Part shown: in pieces, positions 43,904 to 52,543 of the stretch
Numbering within the stretch: the first letter of the stretch is position 1
Layout: every line of letters begins with the position of its first letter
Origin: Cerasicoccus frondis
GTDB lineage: Bacteria; Verrucomicrobiota; Verrucomicrobiia; Opitutales; Cerasicoccaceae
Direction of reading: 5' to 3'
NCBI GenBank assembly: GCA_031296915.1
Contig: JAVDPC010000006.1
Span: 1-64,000, forward strand
Length of the DNA stretch: 64,000 nt
The notes under the pieces: generated by a model
Told to the model about the DNA's origin: nothing
The model's database searches: none
Seen by the model: only the letters and a program-made list of their open reading frames with translations
Made by a program: the position numbers and the translations under genes

Positions 43904-45472
43904 ATGCGTCATCTCTTTCGCAACCTCCCACGGCTGTCATACCAGGCTTACTTCCTGGTGCAGGTCGCGGTGGTGATCATCGGGCTCGGCTTTGCCGCTG
44001 GGATGCTCGTATTTCAACTGTCCGACCGTGATGACCCCATGGACGCGCTTCAGTTGAACTCGCTCTTTGAGTTCAGCCCGGACGGCGACGAAATGCTCAA
44101 CGTCATGCATCCAGCGTGGAGCACTTCCGAGGAATTTGGCGACTACTTGGGCTACCTCGCCAACATGGCCGAGTTTTACGCCAACGATACGCTCATAGCC
44201 GAAGCCAATGCATCCAACTTCAGCGAGGAGCAAAAAGAGATTGCCCGCCTGATGCTCATCAGCTTTCGCCAGGGACACGCGGACAACACCCTGCTCCAAC
44301 TCAGTGAGCAGAGCCCCCCCACGCCATATGCTAATTTTGCACTGGGCGAGTTCTGGAGCCAGCAGGGGTTTCTGCTCGACGCCGGGCGCGCCTTCGAGGC
44401 TGAAGCTCAACTCTCCGGAGACAACGACGACCGTGAGCGCGCGGTAGATTGCTACTTGGAGCGAGAGTCGACCGACGATTTGGTTCGCCTGCTCGACACG
44501 CCCAATTACCAACACCTGCTCGTCGAGGAACGTGAATACATCCGGCATCTTCAAGCGATTCAGGAGCGTGACTGGCCGCAGATAATCCTCACCACTGTGG
44601 TCTTGCAGTATGATTCCATCGTCTGGCAAATCGCGCTGATCACGCTGTTAACTGGAGCAGCCTGGTATGTATTTCTCATGCATACGGCCGATCTCTGGCG
44701 CGAGCCAAAGGCGCTGGCGCTGTGCGCGTTTGTCCTTGTGCTCGGCGCCATGAGCGCATTCGCGACGCTGTTTGCCATCATTGTGCAGGAGGACTACCTC
44801 GGCTTCACCGAAAAATACGATCTCATCGGCGGCCTGCTCTACTGTGTGGCCGGCATCGGACTGCGCGAAGAGCTGCTCAAGCTGCTGTTTTTCACCCCGA
44901 TGCTCCCCCTGCTCCTGCGGAAGAAAAACTCCCTGCTCGCGCTCGTTGTGGCCGGCTGCGTAGGCCTCGGATTTGCGATCGAGGAGAACATGAGTTACTT
45001 CCACAGCTCCAACGGCATGAGCGGTCCGGCTCGCTTCCTCACCGCCAACTTCCTGCATGTCTCTGCAACTGCGCTAACCGGCTTCGCCCTCTACCGCGCC
45101 TGTCTGACCCGCGGGCGTGAGCTGGATTATTTCGCGACCATGTTCGGCCTCATCGTATTCGCCCATGGGCTCTACGACGCCTTCCTGATGGTGCCCGAGT
45201 TAATGGACCTCAGCTTCTTCTCGATGATCATTTACGTGCTGATGTGCTACCAGATGTTTCAAATCCTGGAAGAAGTCAAACCGTCCCCCCACCGCCGCAT
45301 TAGTCTAAGCTTCGTCTTCACAGTCTGCCTGTCCACGGTCTTCTCCATCTGCCTCGGCTGGGCAACGTCCCTCATTGGCCTAAGTGGTCTCATGCTCCTC
45401 GGCGGCAGTACGGTAGGCGTCGGCGTGATCGTGATTGTGTTTTTCAAAATCATCAATGAGCCCGTGCATTAG
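43904..45472 (+). CDS. PrsW-type glutamic intramembrane protease
   Basis: About 522 residues from ATG 43904. The first part has one membrane helix (YFLVQVAVVIIGLGFAAGMLVF) and an acidic helical periplasmic/cytoplasmic domain (residues about 40-225) that may be TPR-like. The C-terminal half is polytopic and carries the PrsW motifs: GLREELLKLLFF (EExxK), GLGFAIEENMSYF (ExN), FLHVSATALTGF (His) and FAHGLYDAFL (HxxxD). PrsW in Bacillus cuts the RsiW anti-sigma factor; the target here is unknown. The extra N-terminal domain of about 220 residues is unlike Bacillus PrsW. It converges with the transglutaminase gene. Confidence 0.85.
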   Translation: MRHLFRNLPRLSYQAYFLVQVAVVIIGLGFAAGMLVFQLSDRDDPMDALQLNSLFEFSPDGDEMLNVMHPAWSTSEEFGDYLGYLANMAEFYANDTLIAEANASNFSEEQKEIARLMLISFRQGHADNTLLQLSEQSPPTPYANFALGEFWSQQGFLLDAGRAFEAEAQLSGDNDDRERAVDCYLERESTDDLVRLLDTPNYQHLLVEEREYIRHLQAIQERDWPQIILTTVVLQYDSIVWQIALITLLTGAAWYVFLMHTADLWREPKALALCAFVLVLGAMSAFATLFAIIVQEDYLGFTEKYDLIGGLLYCVAGIGLREELLKLLFFTPMLPLLLRKKNSLLALVVAGCVGLGFAIEENMSYFHSSNGMSGPARFLTANFLHVSATALTGFALYRACLTRGRELDYFATMFGLIVFAHGLYDAFLMVPELMDLSFFSMIIYVLMCYQMFQILEEVKPSPHRRISLSFVFTVCLSTVFSICLGWATSLIGLSGLMLLGGSTVGVGVIVIVFFKIINEPVH

Positions 45473-45623
45473 GGATAACATGAAACAACTGAGCGTTTCC
45501 TCTACGGCTGCTTTTAAATAGCCTACTCGGATGTTGGTCCAACATAGCAACGGTTGTTCGGCTTGGGATGCTGGCGGGTCGCTTTTTTGTGTCGCAGTAG
45601 GAATCCGTAGAAACGGCCCCCCA

Positions 45624-46517
45624 CTATACCAACGCATCCACCTTGGGCGCGACCGTGACGCCGACTTCGATGGAGTGACGCCCCCCGCCAGTCATCGCGC
45701 CACGGACGAGGCTGACGTCCTGATAATCGCGGCCGTAGCCTACGGCGATGTGTTGCTCCCCGCAAATGATGTTGTTCGTCGGGTCGATGTCGATCCAGCC
45801 CAGGTCGGGGTCGTAAATAGAAATCCAGGCATGCGAGGCGTCGGCCCCTTCCAGTCGGGGCATGCCAGGAGGCGGATTCGTTAAAATATAACCGCTGGCA
45901 TAGCGCACCGGCATACCTATCGACCGCAGGCAGGCAATGCCCAGATGCGCGAAATCCTGGCACACGCCGCGGCGCAATTTGACGACCTCTTGCACCGGCG
46001 TCATGACGTCAGTCGCGGTCGGGTCGAACTCGTAATTCTCGTAGATGAATTCCGCCAGCGCGAGCGCGCCGCCAAGGTAGTGCCCGCTCTCGGCCAGGAA
46101 GCTCCGGGTCAAGTCCTGTAGCTCGGGCAAGATCGGGATCTGCGGCGATGCGTAGGTAAACTGCTTGGCCTCGAAGGCTTCCGGCGTGCGCGGCTGCGTC
46201 AGCGCGGCGCGGACCTCGGCGCAGGTCGCGGCGATGTCTGGCAAAGGCGCGCCGGGGGAGTCCACCGTCACTTCGCTGTAGGCTTCTAGTTCGAGCTCCT
46301 GATGGCTCTTTTGCAGCGAAAACTGATGCAGCGCGTTGCCAAAGAAATCCACGCGTTCGATGACGGTCTCCGGCTGCGGCAGGATGGACAGCTCGAAGGC
46401 GTGCGTCTGCTGGCGAGCGTTGCTCAGCGGCTTGAGCCGCGCCACGTGATGCGACACCGACACGGGGAAATCGTATCGGTAGATCGTGTGGTGGCGGATC
46501 GTGTAGGTGTTTCTCAT
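45624..46517 (-). CDS. Transglutaminase-like protein
   Basis: A 297-residue protein with a bacterial transglutaminase N-terminal beta domain (YTIRHHTIYRYDFPVSVSHH) and a papain-like core. The catalytic triad is visible: Cys in RRGVCQDFAHLGIACLRSIG, His in ADASHAWISIYDP, and Asp in GWIDIDPTNN. It may cleave or form isopeptide/peptide bonds. The start codon overlaps the stop of the upstream ATP-grasp gene (ATGA, 46517-46514), a coupling seen widely for this pair, which is predicted to make or process a peptide tag. No signal peptide, so cytoplasmic. Confidence 0.9.
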   Translation of the reverse strand: MRNTYTIRHHTIYRYDFPVSVSHHVARLKPLSNARQQTHAFELSILPQPETVIERVDFFGNALHQFSLQKSHQELELEAYSEVTVDSPGAPLPDIAATCAEVRAALTQPRTPEAFEAKQFTYASPQIPILPELQDLTRSFLAESGHYLGGALALAEFIYENYEFDPTATDVMTPVQEVVKLRRGVCQDFAHLGIACLRSIGMPVRYASGYILTNPPPGMPRLEGADASHAWISIYDPDLGWIDIDPTNNIICGEQHIAVGYGRDYQDVSLVRGAMTGGGRHSIEVGVTVAPKVDALV

Positions 46518-49081
46518 CGCGAGGTGACGGAGAAATAATACGTGCTAAGCTCGTTGGATAGCTCGGTCAGGTTGCTCAACGTGCCGTCTAGCAGCGCCTC
46601 CAAATCAGGGCGTTCACCGGCATCGCTGGACGCGACAAGTCGCTCGGGCTCGACTAGAACGACGTCGCTGTAAACGCGCAGCGCCAGCCGATCGATGTGC
46701 TTCATGTCGCTGGCATTGTAGTGCGGCAGCATACGGGTATTTTCCAGAATATCCGTCACCTGGAAGGCCAACGAGCGCGGGTTGGACGGGTCGGAAATCA
46801 GCAAATGCGCAATCGCATCGACCTGCATGCGGCTCAGGTAACGACGGCGGTAAGTGATGGCGCTGTCAGCAAACTCCAACAGGCGCAGCATGAGGAAATC
46901 TTCGTTTTTCGAGACCTGGCAAAGGCTGCCCTTGAGCAGTTCGCATAACATGATGCTGCGCTCAATGCGGCGGCCGAGATTGAGGAACGCCCAGTCGAGC
47001 CCGCGCACGGTATTTTCCGCGATGATGCCCGCAAAGGCCGCCATGTAATCGAGCAGGCGCTTCAGGATGTCGTATAGCTGCGTGTTGCTAAGGATGCTGC
47101 CTGCGCCCTCCTGCGGAATGAGGCTCACCGGCATGTCCCGCATCATGCGGGTCAGATCGCCGGACATCATTTCCTTGATCGAGAACATGACGCGGTTGAG
47201 CTGCTCCAGCACGTTGGTCAGGCGGTCCGGATAATTCTCACCCTGGATAATTCTCCGCAGCGCCTCGTCAATGTGCTCGTTGAGATCCGTGGCTGCTTTG
47301 GGCGCGCGCATAGGCAAGTTGGGCGCGTAGCCGCGGATGAATTTCAGCACCATTTGCAGGTCCTGATCGTTGCGGCTTTCCGAGGCGGCGTTGATGATAA
47401 CCAACAGCCCGCGGATAAGCCCCTCGGATCGGTCCAGATAACGCCCCGCCCAAAACAGGCTGTCCGCCATGCGACTGCTCAGCGCAACCTGCGCCGTCGC
47501 CGAGAGCGACTGGTTTGCAAGGTAGTTATAGGCCGTGGTCTCTTCGCTGACCGCATCTTCGCCGCCGACGACCCACACATCCTTGCTCACGCCGCCAAGC
47601 TGCATCGACACGTCGGGCGAGACGGCGGAGTTCGCCACGCGGCACAACCCGCCGGGCATCATCACGGCCTTGTCGTCATGGTCGAACACCTGAAACGTGC
47701 GCAGCATGAAATGGCGCGGCGTCAGGTGGTCCTCGTCGTAAACCGGAGTCGTTGCCTGCAGCACGGCTTCCTGCGCGGTAAAGCGTTCGGGGAAATCCCG
47801 GATCGCCGCCACGAGCTCTTGCCGCTGCTGCTTGCTGAGCGTGGGACCGTAGTAAACGCGCACCTTGCCCAGCGTCGGGAAGGTTGGCTTGATGATGAGG
47901 TGGTCCAGATTATCGAGCACGTAATTGCGCTCTTGCTTCTGGCCACACCACCAAGTCGCCACTGATGGCATGAGCAAATCTTCGCCGAGCAGCTTTTGGC
48001 AAATGACGGGCAAAAACGCCGCCAAGGCTGGTGTCTCCAGCACGCCTACGCCGGGCGCATTGACCACGACCACCTTGTCCTGCCGCACCGCGTTGAGCAG
48101 GCCCGGCACACCGAGCAGCGAGTCGTCACGGAACTCCAGCGGGTCGCACCACTCGGAATCAAGCCGACGGAAAATGACATCGACGCGCCGCATGCCGTGA
48201 ATCGTCTTTAAGAAGACGGTGTCGTCGCGAACGGTCAAATCGGCCCCCTCGACCAACGGGAAACCCAACGCCCGCGCGAGGTAAGATTGCTCGAAATACG
48301 TTTCGTTGTAGGGGCCGGGCGTCAGCAGCACGACGAACGGATTTTCCAGCGCGCGTGGCGAGGCGTTCTTCAGCGCGTCGGAAACGGTCTGCAGGTAGCT
48401 CGTCACGCGCCGCACCTCGTGAGGCCGCATCAGATCGGGCATCACGCGGTTGCTGATCACGCGGTTTTCCACCGAATAGCCAAGGCCCGACGGCGCGTCC
48501 AGGCGATCCGAGAGCACCCACCAATTGCCATCCGGCGAGCGCGCGAGGTCCGACGAATGTGTAAAGAGAAACTGCCGCGCCTCGGGCAGCAGGCCATGCA
48601 CCGGCCGCAAAAAGGCCGGGTTGCCAAAGACGAGGCCAGCCGGGTAGATGTTTTCTCTCAGCAGTTGCTGCTCGCCGTAGATATCCTTGAGCAGCATGTT
48701 GAGCAGCCGCATGCGCTGGTTTTCCGCCGCCGCAATGCGCTCGTATTCATCGTGGCCCAAGAGCAGCGGAATGGCGTCCATTTTCCACTGGCGGTTGGGG
48801 TTTTCCGGGTCTGAGTAAACGTTGTAAGTAACGCCGTTCTCGTCGATGATGCGCTCCAACTGATCTTCGCGCTGGCGGTAGTCGGCCTCGCCATGATCCG
48901 CCAGTTGGCGGAAGAGAATATTCCAGTGCTCCGCCGTGGCCCCGCGAGAGGATTTCCACTCGTCGTAAAAACCATGCTGCGGCTGATACGCTGCCAACCA
49001 CGACGGGCGCGGATGCATTTGCGTCTGCACCTGAGTCTGGCCAATGGGTTGGTTCTGCTGCATGGGCGGCGGGTTGTTCAT
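46514..49081 (-). CDS. Circularly permuted ATP-grasp plus alpha-E domain protein
   Basis: About 855 residues from ATG 49081. Residues about 1-480 are a circularly permuted ATP-grasp ligase: RQREDQLERIIDENGVTYNVY, FLRPVHGLLPEARQFLFTHS, GNWWVLSDRLDAPSGLGYSVENR, LTPGPYNETYFEQSYLAR, VRVYYGPTLSKQQRQEL. Residues about 540-850 are the all-helical alpha-E domain (MADSLFWAGRYLDRSEGLIRGLL ... GRRIERSIMLCELLK). Fusions of these two with a neighbouring transglutaminase are a known conserved set, predicted to ligate and process peptides. A possible 7-codon reading frame (49101-49078) behind a GGAGGA sequence overlaps the start codon. The first in-frame GTG is at 49117. Confidence 0.9.
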   Translation of the reverse strand: MNNPPPMQQNQPIGQTQVQTQMHPRPSWLAAYQPQHGFYDEWKSSRGATAEHWNILFRQLADHGEADYRQREDQLERIIDENGVTYNVYSDPENPNRQWKMDAIPLLLGHDEYERIAAAENQRMRLLNMLLKDIYGEQQLLRENIYPAGLVFGNPAFLRPVHGLLPEARQFLFTHSSDLARSPDGNWWVLSDRLDAPSGLGYSVENRVISNRVMPDLMRPHEVRRVTSYLQTVSDALKNASPRALENPFVVLLTPGPYNETYFEQSYLARALGFPLVEGADLTVRDDTVFLKTIHGMRRVDVIFRRLDSEWCDPLEFRDDSLLGVPGLLNAVRQDKVVVVNAPGVGVLETPALAAFLPVICQKLLGEDLLMPSVATWWCGQKQERNYVLDNLDHLIIKPTFPTLGKVRVYYGPTLSKQQRQELVAAIRDFPERFTAQEAVLQATTPVYDEDHLTPRHFMLRTFQVFDHDDKAVMMPGGLCRVANSAVSPDVSMQLGGVSKDVWVVGGEDAVSEETTAYNYLANQSLSATAQVALSSRMADSLFWAGRYLDRSEGLIRGLLVIINAASESRNDQDLQMVLKFIRGYAPNLPMRAPKAATDLNEHIDEALRRIIQGENYPDRLTNVLEQLNRVMFSIKEMMSGDLTRMMRDMPVSLIPQEGAGSILSNTQLYDILKRLLDYMAAFAGIIAENTVRGLDWAFLNLGRRIERSIMLCELLKGSLCQVSKNEDFLMLRLLEFADSAITYRRRYLSRMQVDAIAHLLISDPSNPRSLAFQVTDILENTRMLPHYNASDMKHIDRLALRVYSDVVLVEPERLVASSDAGERPDLEALLDGTLSNLTELSNELSTYYFSVTSR

Positions 49082-49190
49082 GAAAACTTGTAGAATAACA
49101 TAAGTCCTCCACCCCACCGATCAATGGCGAAAAGCATGCATGAAATTCATGAATCCGGCACCCAAGCAGCGCCGAAAATACTGGACACCC

Positions 49191-50777
49191 CTACCCCGCG
49201 TAAACGCGCCAGTTGATGTTCGGGAAAATGTTGTCCATCAGTTCGAGGGACTCGAGTTCCTTCTTGTCGACGGTGTCGTGTTCCAGGGCGTTGGCTAGGT
49301 AGTGCAAGCGGCTGCAGTGGTCGCGGACGCGGCGCTCGGCGTATTGGGCGGAGGTGCCGTTGCTCACGATGAAGGGCCAGTCCGAGCTTTGCGCGAGCAC
49401 AAGTTCACGAGCGCATTGCTGTAGGGCGCGGTCGTTGAGCTTTTTCACGGTTTTCTTGGCCGCGAAATCGCGCGCCAGGCGGGTCATGCGGTCGCCGGCG
49501 GACGTGATTTGGTCGAACATCCAGTCGTTGGCGCCGTTGAGCCAATATTCGAAGTGACCCTTGTGACCCCAGGATGAAGTCGCCGGGTAAGCCGTTTGGT
49601 GGACGGGATTCCGGTCGAGGTATTTGCCCAGAGAAATTGTCTCCAACGAGCTTTGATCGTAGGCGGCCTTGCGCAGCACGTAGTCGAGCCAAGTCGGGCC
49701 CTCGAACCACCAGTGGCCGAACAGCTCGGCGTCGAACGGCGCCACGATGACTGGTGACGTATTCATGACCGAGTCGAGGTAATCGATGTGCGACACGCGC
49801 TGGAAAAGGAACTGCGCGGCATGCTGGTCGGCCTTTTTGCGGGCGCTCTCTGGGTCGTATCCGGCCTTGTAGGAGCCTGGTCCCGTGATGCGATGATACT
49901 TGATGCCGGTATCCGAACGGACATCGCCCGGGAGGAATTTACGCAGGTAGTCGAAATCGAGCTCGTGCCCGATGTCGCGGTAAAATTCGCGGTAATTGCC
50001 GTCGCCCGGGAAGCCCGCCTCGGCGGACCAAACTTGTTTCGTGCAGCCGTGGTCTCGGCCAAACGCCGCCACGCCCGAGGGCGTGTAAAGCGGCGCGTGC
50101 ACGCCATAGACCGGCTGTGGCTTGGAATATTCGATACCCTCGGTTTCGGTGCAGAAAAAGCGGATGCCGTGCGCGCGCAGCCGGTCGTCGAGCCCCGGAT
50201 AATAGGCGCACTCGGGGACCCAGCAGCCGTTTGGTTGGAAGCCCATGACCTCCTCGAAGTAGGCAAAGCCGTTGAGCAATTGCCCCTCCATCGTAGCGGG
50301 ATTTGCCGAGAGGTGCGGCATGAAACCGTGCGTGCCGATGCAGCTGATGACCTCCAGATTGCCCTTTTCGTGCAAGGCGCGGAAGCGCTGGGAAATCCGT
50401 CCATCGCAGTCCTCGAAGTATTTCAGCGTGCGCGAGAAATAGTCGTGATACCACTTGGCGAGGTAGCTGAAGTGCGGGTCGTGCTTGAGCCGCTCCTGCT
50501 CGCGTTCGCAGAGTTCGATCAGGATCTTCATTCGGCGGGCGTAGCGCGCGCGGAGCAGTTCGTCTTCGAGCATGGCCAGCAGCGAGGGCGAGATGGAAAT
50601 CGTCAACCCCCACGGCACACCATCGCGCTCCAGCGCGTCGAAATTTTGCAGCAGCGGAATGTAGGTTTCCGTGATCGCCTCGAAGAGCCAAAGCTCCTCC
50701 AGAAACTGCTCGAACTCCGGGTGGCGCACAAACGGCAGGTGCGCGTGCAAGACAAATGAAAGGTAGCCCTTGGCCAT
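49191..50777 (-). CDS. GH57 1,4-alpha-glucan branching-type enzyme (first copy)
   Basis: A 528-residue GH57 protein with DUF1957-type C-terminus. The family opening FVLHAHLPFVRHP is present, the nucleophile is Glu189 in CWVPECAYYPGLDD, and the general acid is Asp349 in VAPFDAELFGHWWFEGP. The helical C-terminal domain follows (YPATSSWGHKGHFEYWLNGAN; ARELVLAQSSDWPFIVSNG). This architecture corresponds to characterised GH57 branching enzymes, which make alpha-1,6 branches in glucans. It starts 2 bp after the upstream DUF4912-GT4 gene stop, so the two are coupled. A paralogue lies at 53809-55329. Confidence 0.88.
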   Translation of the reverse strand: MAKGYLSFVLHAHLPFVRHPEFEQFLEELWLFEAITETYIPLLQNFDALERDGVPWGLTISISPSLLAMLEDELLRARYARRMKILIELCEREQERLKHDPHFSYLAKWYHDYFSRTLKYFEDCDGRISQRFRALHEKGNLEVISCIGTHGFMPHLSANPATMEGQLLNGFAYFEEVMGFQPNGCWVPECAYYPGLDDRLRAHGIRFFCTETEGIEYSKPQPVYGVHAPLYTPSGVAAFGRDHGCTKQVWSAEAGFPGDGNYREFYRDIGHELDFDYLRKFLPGDVRSDTGIKYHRITGPGSYKAGYDPESARKKADQHAAQFLFQRVSHIDYLDSVMNTSPVIVAPFDAELFGHWWFEGPTWLDYVLRKAAYDQSSLETISLGKYLDRNPVHQTAYPATSSWGHKGHFEYWLNGANDWMFDQITSAGDRMTRLARDFAAKKTVKKLNDRALQQCARELVLAQSSDWPFIVSNGTSAQYAERRVRDHCSRLHYLANALEHDTVDKKELESLELMDNIFPNINWRVYAG

Positions 50778-50779
50778 GA

Positions 50780-52375
50780 TTACTTCGCGCCTCCCTTCTT
50801 GGAGGTCGCCAGAATGTTGTTATAAAGAATGCAAAGTTCGACCGCTAGGCTGTCCAGCGATTGCGGTTGGCTGCTAGCGCTCTGCGGATGGAATCCGCCG
50901 CGGCGCATCGGGTTGTGGAACATCTCCTGCAAGCCCCAAATGACGGAGCCCGGGTTGTCGTAAACAACGAGCCCGTTCTGCCCGTGGTTCACGCAGCCGA
51001 TGCGCGCCTGGTGGGTGGTGAGGACGGATTTCCCATTTTCGATCGCCAAGTGCGCCATACCCTCATCCTGCCAGGTGCGGGCGGGAATCGCCACGAAATC
51101 GCAAGCATTGAGCAGGTCCATAAACTCCTCGCGGCCAACGTGGCCAATGAACTTGATGCGCCCGGCATGCCCGGAGCAATGTGCGCGGTGCTGCAGTTCG
51201 CCGTGGAGCGGACCGTTGCCCGCAAAGACCAGTTGCGCCTCGTGGTTCGCGCCACAAACGTGCTCCATCGCGCTCATGAGCAAGTCCGCGCCGGAAGCGT
51301 GGGAAATCTCCCCCGAGAACAGCGCCAGCGGATGCGCGGGATTCAGGTGGTAACGTTTTTTGACATCACCTGGGTCGAACGTCTTCGGCACGATGCCCTG
51401 AAAGAGGTCCGGCAGGATGACAATGCGGTCTTCCTTCACAAGCCCGTCGGCTAAAATCTGATTCCGCGCATCGCTGTGCGCGGTGATGACCCAGTCGGCC
51501 TTTTTCAGCGCAGTGGCCTCTTTTTTGGTCGCTGCCTCATCGATATCGCGGCCCCGCATCGCGGCGCGCTCGCGCTCGCTGGCGTGGAGGGTGAGCACTA
51601 GCGGGACCTTGTGCTTTTTGGCCAATTTGGACGCCTCGGCGACAGATTCGACATCGTGCGCGTGGATGAGGCTGGGCTTCTTTTTCAGCTCCTGATCACC
51701 GGCATGGAAATGCACGCCCAGCGGGTCAGCGGCGGCGTGTAGATTCTTTAAATAACTGGTCAGGCGCTCGGCGGCGTCCGGCTGCGGATCGTCCGCGAAA
51801 AAGGCGATCTCTAGATCTTCAGCCAGCGAACCGGTCCAGCTGTGGTGGACGCGCTCAAAGGTGCGGGCGTCGAAAATATTTTCCACCGGCATCACGCGGT
51901 CAAAACGCCCGCCGACATACATGCCGCGCGTGGAAGACTGGCCGGAGCGGTGCGCGCGGTCCATAAAGACCGTTTGCGAGCGGGCCAGCGCGCGGTAACG
52001 GCCGTCACGCAGGCGGAAACCGGCCTCGGCGATGAAGTAGCGCTCAATGCGGTCGGTGCTCCAGTAATAATTACCCGTGAGCCCGCTGACGTTGATGTCG
52101 AACTGGCTGTGCGCGTTCATCCCGTTGAAATCGATCCAGGACACGTCATAAAGACGCAGCGTTTGCTGGGCGCCGTTCCATTTCTCGCCTTCTTCAGCCT
52201 GCAGGGCGTCGATCGCGGCCTTATCGAGCGACCAATGAAGGTAGGCAAGACCGGCTTTTATCGGAACAAAGGCGAGATAATGCCCGGTTGGCGTTGGATT
52301 GAACTGCTGCCCGATTTTCCAGGCAACGGAGCGCATGCGCTCCATGGTTTCGGTTCCAAGACTGGCTTCTTTCAT
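50780..52375 (-). CDS. DUF4912 fused to a GT-B glycosyltransferase (GT4-like)
   Basis: A 531-residue protein. Residues about 25-170 are a DUF4912 domain (YLAFVPIKAGLAYLHWSLDK, TLRLYDVSWIDFNGMNAHSQ, DINVSGLTGNYYWS, EAGFRLRDGRYRALARSQTV). Residues about 195-525 are a GT-B transferase: KPSLIHAHDVESVAEASKLAK, VPLVLTLHASERERAAM, KKADWVITAHSDARN, LALFSGEISHASGADLLMSA, LVFAGNGPLHGEL, RIKFIGHVGREEFMDLLNAC and EGMAHLAIENGKSVLTT. It probably elongates a glucan, working with the GH57 gene directly downstream. Internal starts at 52345 (Met11) and 52336 (Met14) are possible. It diverges from the DUF4912-type gene at 52544. Confidence 0.82.
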   Translation of the reverse strand: MKEASLGTETMERMRSVAWKIGQQFNPTPTGHYLAFVPIKAGLAYLHWSLDKAAIDALQAEEGEKWNGAQQTLRLYDVSWIDFNGMNAHSQFDINVSGLTGNYYWSTDRIERYFIAEAGFRLRDGRYRALARSQTVFMDRAHRSGQSSTRGMYVGGRFDRVMPVENIFDARTFERVHHSWTGSLAEDLEIAFFADDPQPDAAERLTSYLKNLHAAADPLGVHFHAGDQELKKKPSLIHAHDVESVAEASKLAKKHKVPLVLTLHASERERAAMRGRDIDEAATKKEATALKKADWVITAHSDARNQILADGLVKEDRIVILPDLFQGIVPKTFDPGDVKKRYHLNPAHPLALFSGEISHASGADLLMSAMEHVCGANHEAQLVFAGNGPLHGELQHRAHCSGHAGRIKFIGHVGREEFMDLLNACDFVAIPARTWQDEGMAHLAIENGKSVLTTHQARIGCVNHGQNGLVVYDNPGSVIWGLQEMFHNPMRRGGFHPQSASSQPQSLDSLAVELCILYNNILATSKKGGAK

Positions 52376-52473
52376 GTGTTAGGGACGTAGTGGGGACGCC
52401 AACCTCAGCAAGTCCCGTGACAAGGTTCAAGGCTAAAGGCTTTTTTGGTAAATTTACATGACATAGCACAGGC

Positions 52474-52489
52474 TGGCACGCTGTGTGCG
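52474..52489 (+). promoter_or_regulatory. Sigma-54-like promoter candidate
   Basis: TGGCAC at 52474-52479 followed by five bases and gTGCg at 52485-52489 fits the -24/-12 pattern TGGCAC-N5-TTGCA, with the conserved GG and GC at the correct 10-nt spacing and mismatches at two of the -12 element positions. It is 55 bp upstream of the chosen start of the plus-strand DUF4912-GH57-glgA gene run. If used, it needs an active NtrC-type activator, which is not encoded in the window. Confidence 0.4.
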
Positions 52490-52543
52490 GCAACCGCAAA
52501 TTCACTTGACTCAACTAAACCTCGAATCATCCTGACCAACTCA

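Noticed and set aside
49078..49101. Seven-codon leader peptide ahead of the ATP-grasp gene
   Set aside because: The ribosome-binding site is only 3-4 nt from its ATG and such short frames arise often by chance; it is mentioned only as a possibility.
49788..50759. Open frame antisense to the first GH57 gene
   Set aside because: Mirror of a confident GH57 gene with intact catalytic residues; no motif of its own.
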